Assembly (NCBI GenBank): GCA_013365365.1
Contig: JABVXU010000389.1
Span: 1 to 51,414 of the forward strand
Source: Cruorifilaria tuberocauda
Lineage: Eukaryota; Nematoda; Chromadorea; Rhabditida; Onchocercidae
Direction of reading: 5' to 3'
DNA length: 51,414 nucleotides
The notes beneath the pieces were generated by a model. The model did no database searches and was not told the DNA's origin. It saw only the letters and a program-made list of their open reading frames with translations. How positions within the stretch are numbered: position 1 is the stretch's first letter; the number at the start of each line of letters is the position of its first letter. Positions 20,401 through 33,000 of this stretch are shown here, piece by piece. The position numbers and the translations under genes are program-made.

Positions 20401-22478
20401 ATTTAAGCTAAGTGTACAAGACAGAAAAAGTTAGAATATGGTTACTGATCAAGTAAACAATAATAAATGTATATTCAAATGAATTTAAACTAATTAATTA
20501 TAGAAGACAGAAAAAGTTAGAAGGAATGAAGAAAGTTTTTTCAATTTTACAAGTTAAATAATTAATGCTTACTTAAGCAATAGCCTAAATTAAAACCTCA
20601 TTTAAGCCTTATTTAATTATACCTTATTTAAGCAATAGCCTAAAATTGGTGGACAACAACAACACCAAATAAGCTGTCGAATGAAACGAAGAATATTTGT
20701 TATCATTTCCCATAAATGACTGAACCAAAGCCAACGTGTTCGTTTGCATATACAATTTAAAACAAATTTTTTTTTTCTAAATTTTAAATTAAAATTTTCT
20801 TTTAAAAATGCTTATATGCAAAACAATACAAATAAATTCATATGATCACTTTCAAATTACAATATCGCTAGTGATAATGCTGATATGAATTTTATCTAAT
20901 GTTGATAAGATATGAATTAAATTTAACGGTATATCAGATTTAGAAAGACTTATTATTATTTTATTCTTTCATTTTATTATGATAAGGATGTTAAAAATGA
21001 TAAAAAAAATGATAATGATAAACATGATAATGATAAAATGATAATGATAAACATGATAATGATAAAATGATAATGATAAAAGTGATAATGATGAAAATGA
21101 TAATGATAAAAATGAAAAATGATAAAAATGATAATGATAAAAATGAAAAATGATAAAAGTGATAATGATAAAAATGATAATGAAAAAATGATAATGATAA
21201 AAATGATAATGAAAAAATGATAATGGTAATGCTAAAAATGATAATGATAAAAATGACAAATGATAAAAATGCTTCAAATATTTATTTTCAAGATAAATTT
21301 CAAAGGATACTACTTTAAAAAAAAAACAATATAAAATTTAGGTAATTGCTCCAAATTAAAAAAAAAAGTATTCAATAATAGCTCATTTGCATAATCAATT
21401 TAAGATAAATTTTTTAATCTAAATTTTAAATTAAAACATTTTTTAAATGTTAACCTAAAAGACTTACTTATATTTTTCTAAAAGTTCCAGAAATTTTTTT
21501 TCATCCTTTCGATCATCATGCTTTCTTAATTCGTCTCGAGCATGCCATCTATGTTTACGATGCGCCCTAAATTTATATTACAATTATTAATCCAACAAAT
21601 AAATTAAAGTGAAATAATTTTTTTAAATAAGTGAATAAGTTTTAAATAAGTGAAATAACTGTACTTTTGGAATTATTTCTTTTTCATGTATTACTTAAAT
21701 AAAGCCAATTCATATTACTAACAATTACATTTTAGAAACTTATTGGAAATGAATTTAAACTTGCATGATTACCTTCTGCAATGATCATCATGTTTTCGTA
21801 GTGGAGAAGAAATTGAAAATGAACTTAACGACATAACAGATGAGTTATCCTAAACTTTTTAAAACAGTAGTAAGAAATATAATGGGAGTAAATAACTGAG
21901 TAAATATAATTCGATTGTATTATCAATTTGAATTTTCCAGTATTAAGAACTGAATATGAAACTTTAATTCAGTCCAAATATTATCAGTTTAATTTGAATG
22001 ATAACTCCAAGAACTGATAATTCGTGATAAATTAATAACAATACTCTTAAATTAATAATAATATTCTTATTCTTGAAAAATACAGACAGATCGCGATAAA
22101 TTATTAATAATACTCCTAAATTAATAATAATGATCGTGATAAATTAAGCATAATACTCTTATTCCAAAAAAATACAAAACATATCAAAAGTACACATTGT
22201 AATGAAATTATAACTTTCTGATTGATGCTAACACACAATGAGCTAATTTATGATCATAAGTATTTGTCAGTAAGTTTGTTCGTTTAATTATATCTTATCA
22301 AATTTGACAAAGAAATAAAGCTTTGAACGATAATACTAACTTTTTGTGTTTTTTTTGCAATATTTTTAGTTTCAGAATTTAGACTTCCGGTTATACTGCA
22401 GCTTTCACTCAAAATTTTCAAACTTTCTTGCACATCTTTTTCCGTACTAAATTCGCTTACTTCATTTTCTTGCTTCAT
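17437..22478 (-). CDS. ABHD17/FAM108-like alpha/beta hydrolase, ten exons
   Basis: Complement of exons 17437-17631, 18159-18398, 18825-18930, 19333-19454, 19636-19738, 20104-20222, 20623-20719, 21468-21566, 21773-21849 and 22341-22478, giving 431 aa. The catalytic Ser is in GYSIGT (S306), the Asp in HGAQDN (D383) and the His in VGHNN (H412). SYDYSGYG and [12 protein letters not shown] are further family landmarks. ABHD17 enzymes are depalmitoylating serine hydrolases held on membranes by an N-terminal palmitoylated Cys cluster. Here that cluster (WCCCCPP, C124-C127) lies behind a charged extension of about 110 residues ([20 protein letters not shown]), and Met110 could be an alternative start. 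HPNGSD replaces the HGNAVD found in vertebrate ABHD17. TGTTTTAG just before the first exon may be a trans-splice acceptor. The TGA at 17437 overlaps a GTGAGT donor-like sequence, but I found no usable exon beyond it. Its neighbour MED12 is divergent. Confidence 0.9.
17980..18070 (-). pseudogene. Decayed partial copy of hydrolase nucleophile exon inside intron
   Basis: Read on the minus strand, CCTATGGGATTACAGTATC and ATAGAATTAGCAAAACAAG match the exon at 18159-18398 around [15 protein letters not shown] (CCTATGGGGATACAGTATC in the exon). Small indels and substitutions break the frame. A second, shorter trace (TTGCTTGTTTTGCTAATTC on the plus strand) lies near 17,850. Flanking intron sequence is also duplicated (AAATCGTAATATATTGTTAG at about 17,733 and 17,888). 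Confidence 0.72.
18436..18743. repeat. Intronic tandem repeat, about five units
   Basis: The motif ATATAGGTATGTAAAAGCTT and close variants recur near 18,452, 18,540, 18,633, 18,677 and 18,718, with unit lengths from about 41 to 95 bp. It lies in the intron between the hydrolase exons at 18159-18398 and 18825-18930. Confidence 0.75.
20370..20522. repeat. Tandem duplication of ~75-80 bp in hydrolase intron
   Basis: The segment ending GACAGAAAAAGTTAGAA occurs twice. Both copies begin with AGTAAACA(G/A)TAATAAATGTA and include CCAAATGAATTTAA(G/A)CTAA-like sequence. It is intronic and has no coding signal. Confidence 0.65.
20980..21265. repeat. ATGATAATGATAAAA microsatellite-like array in intron
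   Basis: About 285 bp consist of imperfect GATAATGATAAAA(A)AT units. The 102-codon minus-strand frame (His/Tyr/Phe-rich) over it is a product of the repeat. It lies in the intron between the hydrolase exons at 20623-20719 and 21468-21566. Confidence 0.85.
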
Positions 22479-22503
22479 TTTTTGTGACTAAAACAGAAAA
22501 AAA

Positions 22504-22770
22504 GTTTATTATTGATTATTTACTATTGTCAGATTTTTACTATTATCAGTTTATTATTGATTATTTACTATTATCAGATTTTTACTATTAGTAGTTTTTT
22601 ACTGATTATTTACTATTATCAGATTTTTACTATCATCAGTTTATTATTGATTATTTACTATTATCAGATTTTTACTACTATCAGTTTATTATTGATTATT
22701 TACTATTATCAGATTTTTACTATTATCAGTTTATTATTGATTATTTACTATTATCAAGTACTATTATCAG
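22504..22770. repeat. ~45-bp tandem array upstream of hydrolase gene
   Basis: About five to six copies of a unit containing TTTATTATTGATTATTTACT and ATTATCAGATTTTTACTA lie immediately upstream (minus-strand sense) of the first hydrolase exon. The 89-codon plus frame with repeated IIYYYQIFTI is a repeat artefact. The position suggests it may separate or modulate the promoter, but that is speculation. Confidence 0.85.
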
Positions 22771-22781
22771 AAGATAATTGA

Positions 22782-24049
22782 AATTTCTACATTAACACAA
22801 TGCTATTATTTATATCAGTCACATTATTATTATTCTCTTATAGATGGATAAATTAACCAAATCCTCATCGTTTACTAATTACTCGTAATTAGTATTACTA
22901 ATTAACAATTATTAAGATTACTAATTATGAAAGAATCCTATCAGTCCTTATTACTTCTCTTATCTTTCTTTGTTTCAATCATCATATCAGGTTATTGCTT
23001 AATTTTATCATTATCTCATAATATTCACTTAATATTCACATTTCGATATCTAATCGCTCTTTGTTCAATTTTTCCCCGGATCAAAAAATAAATACATAAT
23101 GTTGATTCGAAATTTCAATTAGTCATTATTAATTCAAATCTCAAATGATACATTCTCATTGATATTTCATGATAGAAGATACAAATATAGAAGCATTGAT
23201 ACCAGTAATGATGCGCTATCTAACGTATATAACGTGGAATCTGCCGCTGATAATGATGGAAGTTGATCAGATTGGAATTTCCTCGCAGAATTATTAATCA
23301 TAACGAATAAACCTTATTACCAAATTGCTAAAGAAAAATGATGAAATAATTCGATGCTTTAAACATTTATTCATTTCATATCTCAAAATTTTTCAATTAT
23401 GCAAATGATGAATTGATTACTATTTATGTCCACAGTCTTATTATTCTTAATTTTTTGAAACATTAAAATTACCTTTCATGCGAAATCTATTAAAACTTCT
23501 TGCGTGTTAAAGATTAAAACGTTTTCTTATTACGCACGCAAAACGTTAAAACTACTTTGCATCATTCTGTTGCAGCATTTGGTGCACGTAGTCGAAATGC
23601 TACGATCGTCATTTGTAATTAGACTTCGATGCGAATGTTGACTTACGTGATTCTAATTGCGATGGATTCGTTTGCTGTTTCAATATTAGACATCGAACTT
23701 AGCTCGTAAAAAATTTACGTGTTTTTTCAAGTACTATGTCTATTTTTAAATTATCTATTTCATGATTATCCAGAAATGACGCATGCATTTTCTGGATAAT
23801 TGGACTAATTTGTTTATTTGACTTTTTTACATGAATATTTTCTGCATTTTCTAATAATAACACAAATTTCCCAGTAAATAGCAATCTGAATTACAGATGA
23901 ATTAATTTTTGATTGTTGGATATTTTCGAATGTTTATTGTTTATATTTGATTGTCGGATTTTTCAATATGTTATCAGTTGTTTTAAATAAATCTATTTTG
24001 CAGCATATGTAAGAAATGGTTTCAAGAATTTGAACATTAGGTAATAAAA
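22782..24049. other. Divergent intergenic region between hydrolase and MED12
   Basis: The two conserved genes start head-to-head about 1.6 kb apart, so this region should hold both promoters. It contains a less AT-biased island at about 23,520-23,680. It also contains a minus-strand open block at 23699-23885 that follows a good acceptor (TGTAATTCAG) and encodes LLFTGKFVLLLENAENIHVK and more, up to a stop. I could not connect this block to other exons. Confidence 0.5.
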
Positions 24050-27000
24050 ATGGGTATGAAAAGTTTGAACGTGATTTCATGGCATTATCAGACACCTGAA
24101 AGGAGAGCCTTGAAAAGGAACCGATTGGGACCACCTGATGTTTACCCGCAAGATGTTAGTTAATAATATTTAGTGTCTTGCTTCCGTATTTATGATATTC
24201 TTTTTTTATGAATTAAAGAAGACAAATGAACTCTGATGTATCTGAAAATTTTTTATAATGCATTAATAGTAATTAATATTGATGTTCCTAGTACTTATAA
24301 ATCGGAAGCTTTTTGTAAAAATTATTCCTCATGTTCCCTGTAAGTTTTCAGTTTTTTTCAGTCTATCAACTGTCATCATTTTCAGGCAAAACAAGAAGAA
24401 GATAATTTAGGAGCTGATCGTTTGAAAAAAGGTTATCAGGTTGCCGTAACATCTTATGAACATGAATCAATTGTGTATAATGTTAAGGTAATATTTGTGG
24501 CAAAAAATTTACTTTGCGTTAGTTCTTAAATTCAACTTAACTTCCACCGAACGAGTGGCACTGTTTATATTGCAAGTGTCTTCGCGATTTCTATAATAAT
24601 ATGAATCATATGATTCGATATATACTTATAGCGTATATCGTTATTTTGAATTATTGTACAATTATTGTTAAAATATGAAAATTTAAGAGTAGTTTTAGAT
24701 GCCACGATTGGACCGTTTGGATGATACGATGTTACGTGGAGCCCAATTGGTAATGCAAATAATGGCGAAAAAAATGGAACTGAATGCAAATCTTGATAGA
24801 GAAAGAAAGCGTGCAGGAAGTGCTATTGCAAAAGATAGCATTGGAAGCGGAGGAAATAGTATGGGTGGGAACACGCAAATACATTTCCAACAGTTCAGTC
24901 ATAATGCAGTAGGTTGTTTTCTACTTTGCTTTTTGTCTACAAATACCATATGGTATTTTTTTCCTAAAACCAATGTTAAAATTCTAGTTTTATTTTTGAT
25001 TGTGTATATTTTATTACATATTGTTCAAATTCCTGCAATCCTACCATATTTGTTTCTTTCTGTTTGTTGCGGTTTACTATTTATCAGTGGTAAGATCCTG
25101 AGGTTTATAAAATGCACGTATCAATTTGAAAATTGTTGTCAATATTTACAGCTGTTTTCATGTTATAGGAAAAAGCAAAAAAATCAAAGGAACGTAACGA
25201 TTGGTTTACTGATTTGGCTCATGGCAAGCCTCTGGCAGTGTTAGCCAGGAAGCCCCCGTTTTTTCGCAAAAAGGTTGTATTTTTGAATATTGTCTAATTC
25301 ATTTAATTCATCTGTATTCATTTAATCGCTTTGCAGCATAGTTCCATGGGTCTTTCGCTATGGTTATCCATATCTTTGGGAACTTTGATAGGTGGCTCTA
25401 ATTATTATTTTTTAAAAACACTTAGATAAGATTGTATTTAAAAATAATATGATTCAATGATTTTCAAGGATTAATAAAATGACAACTAAGAATGACTTCG
25501 TTCATGACTTAGTCTCATATTCATGTCTTTTTCTATATCGTTGTTGTTAAGCGTTAGAATTTAGGAGGATGCGTTAGAATACCTGTGTGACTATAAAGTA
25601 CCAGTTAATCGAGCTCTATGGTTCCTAAAACTAATTGCTGTGGGTGGTCAAGGATGTAGCAGCAATGTAAACAAGCAGAAGAAGTCCACTACTGACCAAT
25701 TGGCTTCTGGTAAGAATTATTTGAACATTTCATTATTTTAACATAGATACTAACACTAGATTATTAATAGTTTGGCTCTTTTACAAATATATGTGATTGA
25801 TGATAATATATATATATATATATAATTAATACTACTTTTTAATAGAATCTCTGTGTGCTTTTTCAGCTACTGGGATTTTTGAGGACATTAGTTGAAGAGT
25901 AAGAGATATATGGTTTGTCCTTGATTTATTTAAAACTCCTTTTTTGCAGAGCTCGCGTCACTTTTCACCAAATATGTAAAACTAATGCTTCATCAAATGA
26001 ACGATAGCGCTAAACTAGAATCGAATATTGTTTATACCGATCGGTGGCCTCATTTTGTGTATATTTGTAAACATGCCTACGAAGTAAGCTAGTACTCTAC
26101 CATGCATTTTAGAAAATTTATGTAAATCGTTTAGTTTTTTTATTCCTTCTCTTATATCTCACTTTTTGTGTAAAATTTGACACTGTTTTTCAGGATGGGA
26201 TGGTGGAAAAGCAGGAATTTTTGATGGACCTACTGGACATTTTTAATGACCGGTTTGTGCAGCCCATTGAAAATCGTCGAAATGACAAGTCACCGATTCA
26301 TTCTTTTTTGCATCACGGTAAGCGTAGTATGATTTTTGTGCTATCTTGCTTCAGTTAGATAAGTTAATGTGATTCTCAGGAACACATTGTAGGATCCGGT
26401 CTTACTTCAAGCAATAATCAATCCCATTACATCACATTATTCCGTCTTTTCCTTCTGTTTATTTGTCAATACACGGATCAAATTACGCAGAATATGATTC
26501 TTTCGAGAAGATGTGCATTTTTGGTATGTCATAGATTAGAATTGTATCGAGATGAAGCTGAAGAGCGAGAAGACAGGTTTGTTTAATAACGTCTTATTTT
26601 CCTTCTTACATGAGTATTGCTTTATTTCGAGTTACATGTTTATATCAATTGCAAGATAAAAATTATCTGTAACCGTATTATTATCTCTTTTTTTGGCAAA
26701 ATCATAGAATGTTTAAGGTCGGTGGATTGTGTCGAGCTGTTTGATGATATGCAACAATGCTTTCATCAACGTGCAATAATTTTAACGCTTTGTGGTATGC
26801 TGTATGCTATACTAATTGATTGCCCTGCTGCTCTGATATGGAATAAATATGAAGGTAAGCTATTTCTTCATAGATTCTGTGCACTACGGATTATAAGTAC
26901 GGTATCTTCCCAGAATTTTTGGAATATGATGTAAATTGGAGAATTCGAATTATTAATTATTTTAGCTATAGTCAAATTCAAATGCTTTTGTGAAATGGCA

Positions 27001-30000
27001 TATTGTTGCATCATTCATTTTTCACTTTGTAGTATCACCTGGGCGTCCACCAACAATGCTTCACCAGTTGTGCGGTTCACCGCTGGATCATTTACCTTGT
27101 CCGATCGAAAGTCTTCCTTTGCCACCAGGTCATGGCACCGAGCGATTGCAGGAATTTATTCAGCTTCGCCTGGCTGAGGTACGGAGGCGTTCTCGTGCAT
27201 GCGAAAATAAATGGTCATTGAATTATGCACAGAAGAAGGGCTTTGGTTTGTTCATATCCTAATTGTAATATTTAGTGTCTGTTTGTCCAAATCAAATGTT
27301 TTTCAAGATCATTTTTTAACCTTTGGTTTAAATTTTTTGTAGCATATAAAGAATTTTAAGAATCAGTTTTTAAAATTAAGTAGATTCTAAAGACTATGGT
27401 TGCTTTATGTAGTGAAATAACAAATTGCGCAGCTAAAAAACTATTGGTTTGAATGATAGGCAATCTTACTAATAGTTGGATTGAATAAAATTGTTTGATG
27501 GGTTCATCGTGAATTTTCTTGGAAAGATGAAGTTCTTTCGTAATGGAAGCTTTGCTAGTTAAAAAAATGTTAACAATATCGCATTAGTTTTTGATTTCCT
27601 CTTATTATTTGTAAGCATTATCTCTATTTATATAATCATATTTCTTATAGCCGCTATGGTTTTGCAATGTCTCGAAATTGTTGGTGTACTTGATGCAGCA
27701 CGTTTGGACCAGCCAAACTGCATCGAAAAGATCTACGCAATAATTTTTAACGGACCTTCCAAAGAAAGCTTTGAGGTAAGCATGGTATTTCTCGATATTA
27801 TTTACATTCAGCTTTCATTTGATATAAGTTTTTGCCTTATTTGCATTTATTTAGCATACAAATATTGCTTTGTAGCACGAACATGCAATCCGTGTAAAGA
27901 TACTTCTGCAGTGGGCAGTAACAGTGGAAAGGGAGGGGACTCATCGTGCGATGCTCGTCTCTCAGTTACTCGCATTTCGGATTAATCACCGAAAAACATT
28001 CAAATTTGGTATATTTTTGAGTTAACGCTTGAATTAGATTATTTGAGATGCTGTTTCGTTAAGTGATAGTTATGTAATTCATCTTAGATTTCACTTTGCT
28101 AGTTCTATTCATAAGTCATGCATTAGAGAAAAGCTGTTGAGAGAAAAAAGGTAATGTCAATTATTATGTTGTCCGACCTGACGCACTCATTCAGACTCTC
28201 ATCTAGCGATGTGTTGAAGAATTAGATTAAAGCTCTTGTTATTTCCCGCAGGAATTCATCACTTTTATAGGCTCATTAACTCTTCAAGAAATATTACTGG
28301 AATTTCTTGTAACAGAAGGACCCGACCCAGAAACTACCGACAAGAATCGTTTTTGTCAAGAATTTGCTAATCTGGTGCTGCTATTCATTGAGTTACAACG
28401 AGCCGGTGTTTTTTCCCATGATTTCTATGTGAAGGAATTGATTCGAACTGGTGAAATGTTGGAATACATACCGCTAATGCAGAAAATCAGGAAGCGAAAG
28501 GAAGATAAAGAAAAAGTGAATCTTTTCCTACGCTTTTAGATATCCTTTAATTATTTCCAGTTTGCTTGATTCTCAAATTTGCCATTCTATATAGATTAAA
28601 TCTTCTTCCGCAAAACAAAATTACAAAAATTTCAGCAAACATCCAACACAGGTACGTTATCTTCAGCATTTACATGTCAGTCCGGTGAAGGAATTTTAAC
28701 GGGAGCGGTATCGGTATCATCTCCACTTGTGACAATGCCAACTGATTTGCCTGACGAGCATCCGTATTTGTGGGAGGATTTATCAATTCATGAACGGTTG
28801 TTAATACATTTGCCCATTCCACAATCAGCCGAATATAGAAGCGAGTGCAATCAAAGGTAATCCTTTATACGTTAGTACTTTAAGCAGCAATACTAAATAA
28901 TGATCTTTCTAAAGTTGTCTAATCATATTTTTATAAATCTTAGCAGATTTACAACAAATTGCTGTAGTAATCTGGAATTAATTCTTTTTTCAGATCTCTC
29001 TTGTTGTACGGAATTGGTACGGAACGCGATACTGTAAGATTGGAATTGAGACGCTTGGCTCGTGAACTAGCAAAACTTTGGCAAAAACGGATTGTTATTG
29101 AATTTTCTTTCAATAAACCGTTGGAAATTCGATTTAAAAAGAGAGCTACACGTGAACAATTTCAAGAAAGCATGACCAAATTCAGGTGGTATTACTTATT
29201 TATAAGTTGCACTCGTCAATTTTTATATATTTATGGTAAGCTTTCGTGATATGGAGGAACTAACTCAGTACAGACTTTTCCTAATATTTGTTTAATTTAA
29301 TCTTTTGATGTTTTCTTGGCTGCATCTTCAAGCGTGTCCAACCAATTTACTTGAAAAATCATTTATCATGATTACAGATCATGTACATACTATGATCAAC
29401 TCGTTCTTTGTGGTTGGTGTTGTGAGTCTTTCATTCAAATGGTGCAGGATTTCGTTGATGGCCATAGTTGTGTATTACCTACTGCCGAGGGACTTGATAT
29501 TGTTTTAGAAATGTGTGAGTTGGCGCAGAATATTGCCGGCATTATGGAACTTGCGGAAGAAGTAAGTTGTTTCGTATTTTCCTCTTTTCATTTTTGGGCA
29601 AGCAGTTCTTTAAAATTGTTTGATCATCTGGAATCATCTAGATATCACGGATGGAATTCAAAATGTTACTATGATATTCTGTGTATTCTTTTAAGCTAAC
29701 TACGTACTGATTGGGCTAGAGACAACAGTAACTCGTAATTCAAGTCTTTAAGAGTGAAATTCAGCTAATATTACATTTATTTTTTGAAAAAATGTTCAAG
29801 ACTTAAGAAACTTGAGATCCAATTGTTTATTTATTTGCTTACATTTCAGTTATTGCCTCTATTAGTACTAATCGAAAAATTACTTTTGGAGCGCCGTGTT
29901 GACTGTGTTCCAAGTAACGTATCAGCTCAGCTTGGTTATGTTCTAACTGCATATATTTCACATAATTATTATTATTTTCTCTACTCGCAAAATGCATCCA

Positions 30001-33000
30001 ATATTGTACAAGGGTAAAATTTGTTTTTTTTTAAGTTAATAAATATAAATAAATATACATAATTAAAGTGTAAAGAAATAGTACTGAAGTGTTAAGTAAA
30101 AAATCTTTGAGTCAATTGTTATCAACACCTTATAAAGTTTTTACAGGCTATATCGAGTTATTGAAAGTCAGCTTAAGTCTTCGGATTCATGTTTAACAGG
30201 TTGGGGACGTACTATTGCTGTTTTTGTACTCGATGCAAAAAAACAACTTATCGAAACTGGTTCGCAATTAACTATTGATTAACACGATTCAAGTCTTGAA
30301 ATTCATGTTGGCTGATCTCTGTTTTTACCTCTGAATTCATTTAAGGTTTGTGTAGCCGCAAAATTGAAGCAAAGCGCGAACTGCTAAAACGGATGATACC
30401 GCCTTGGAAACCGGCACACAGTATGGGTGACAGGAATCCATGCGGAGGGCAACGATATGCCTTTAATGCTAACACTTTCAAGGAATTGCTCGAGGAACCG
30501 AAGTTTGTTTATTTGAAATGTTTATTTAGGAAGGTTAGGATTCGTATTTTGAAAGACATAATTGGATAGATAGTAGCTAGCAATAAACTTTAAGGTGCTT
30601 AGAAATATATTCAGTCTTATTAAAGTCTTTATTGAAAAAGATAAGTATGCGATTTTAATGGCATTTTTGCTCAATTTTTTTTCTTCCGCTTTCGTGCATC
30701 AATTCAATTATATCAATTTGAAATTGCTATTTTTAGGCGTATATTTTCCTTTAATGAATATCGTCGCTTACATACAGTTATCGATGGAACGGACGATGCA
30801 CGGTATAGTTTTGTCGTGAGCGCATTGCTTGCTGCAGTACGCGGAGTTGGCAATCCGGTTGGAAACGATAGTATGGGAATTAGTGGTTCAACATCAACAG
30901 AAAGAGTTACAGGGGTCTTTATTAATTATTTTTTTATCAATAGTCCTATAGCTTCGAGTATTTGTTGCTTAATATTGAATCAGACCATAAATTTTGAATC
31001 AGAATGATGATTTGATATACAAAATTTTTAGAACGGAGCAAATTTTAAATCATACAAAAGTGAATAAAAATCTTTTCATAAGAGTGAGTATGGGAAACTA
31101 TTGGATTTGGAACATAATTTATAAACATTCTTCAGGATCAATTAGTTGAATTGGCAAATATTTGCGGACATGTTAGTGCTCAAGCAGCTCAGGCAGAGAA
31201 ATATTTAGATTGGTGTGGCGCACTTCAAGCACTTTGTTGTTCAAGTTTGCAAGGCGGAACTTCGGCATTCCCGGATCTTTTGATGGAAATCAATGTAAAT
31301 GCTTTTGAACATTTTTATCAGAATCTTTCATAGATCTTTTGGGAATATTTGAAACTATTTTTCAATTGATCCAAAGCAAGATCTTTGCAGGCTCTGCTTT
31401 TTTAACATGAGAAAATATATTAAGACCATGAATTGTTTTTTGTAATTTTGGAATCTGAAAAATGAAATAAAAAACAAAAAACTGAAATGAAAAATATCAA
31501 TAATATATTAACAAACTTTTTTGTAATATTCATGCTTCAATTGCAGGTGGAAGATTCAACATGTCATTATAATATTGCTACATTCTATATGCTGTTGGCA
31601 GGACGTAGTTGTTTCAGTATAAATGCACTGGTTCATCAGTTACTACATACCGCACTAAAGTCCTTACTTAACTGCGGAATTGGTTAGTTATAAGCGAACT
31701 GTTGGTTAAACTGAAATTAAAGAAATCTGTACAGGTATTTGTTCTTCGAAAAATAGGAAGAAATTAGACATAAATTAGTTTTATACTTGGAAATCTAAAC
31801 ACTTATCGCTATTCGAAGAATTTGAGAGATTCATATGACCTTGCTGAAATCAATTCCTAGAGAAAATTTTAATAATTCCTTCTATAGTTTTCTAGCAATT
31901 TCTAATTGCTTATTGGTTTTTAGGTAAAGTGCCGGATGCGGATGCAGAGGCAGGTGTTTGTTTGGCACTTCTGGTGCTAGCTAATATTATATGTCAAAGT
32001 GATCAGCCCATTATTCGTAAGTTTTATGTTACCATAAAATGGAATTGGACAAACAGTGAAACTGTTAGTACATGGAGTAATTATTATATACGGGTTTCAG
32101 TTTCACCACAATATACTGGTGAGCGAATTTGCTCGAACATATGTAAAGCAGATCGATGGGTCCTGACGGAAGGTCATTTGCATGATGTTGGCGACGAAGT
32201 TTGTGCACTATTGGTCACAATTTGTATGATTGCCGATTACACCAAACATAAATTGAGAGATCGGTATTCAGATGAGTAAGCTTCTTTAATTTATTTTTCT
32301 GCCGAAAACTATAGAAAGCATGCTACAATACAACAGCAATTGGATGGTGTCAGAGTAGAACATTGTAAAGACTTCACTGAACTGAGTAAATAATATTGCC
32401 GTATCATTAGCTAAGTAGTTGCATGATTATTCAATATGTAAGCTGTTTTCCGAACTGCGGAACATGATTATATTAGTCTTCTGGTGATGATAAATTTCGC
32501 ATAAAATAACACGGCAGTTCATGATTATTATTTTAAACATCATTTTTTTGCACTGAGTCTCATTAGCTGTTGGATGGATATAAGTAACACCTACTAATAT
32601 AGATTTATTGACAAAGGTTACCCAAGGCGCTGTGTATTTACAGTGGAAAACTGATTGATCAACGTGCATTTCGTCGTGAGTACATAGCAGAATTATCGAA
32701 AGGAGTACTAATGGCAATGTGTGAGCAGGAATGGGTTACACAGCGAATATATAGGCGGTGTGAAGATGGTGCCATGGATTGCTTTTCTTCTCATCAACTT
32801 CGGAAAAACTGCTTGGTTTGTGCTCAAAATCTTTGGCATTTTATCAGTTATGTTTTAGGATGTGTGCTTTAAACATGAGAAATAGGACTAGTAACTGAAT
32901 TGAAATAAAATGTTTTAATGACTGATAATCCTTGCTTTTTCCAGAATTCCATTCTGGTTAAATTCTGGATGAATGATTTTGATTCATATTGCAGGGTCAA

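Noticed and set aside
20969..21277. 102-codon minus-strand His/Tyr/Phe-rich frame
   Set aside because: It is generated by the GATAATGATAAAA repeat inside a hydrolase intron.
22512..22781. 89-codon plus-strand frame with repeated IIYYYQIFTI
   Set aside because: It is a read-out of the 45-bp tandem array, with no start or splice context.
23169..23297. 42-codon ATG frame (MIEDTNIEALIPVMMRYL and on)
   Set aside because: It is short, has no splice or expression signal, and lies in the divergent promoter region. Probably chance, though worth a conservation check.
32427..32717. 96-codon minus-strand frame opposite MED12
   Set aside because: It is an antisense shadow of an intron and the exon at 32644-32815, with no independent signals.
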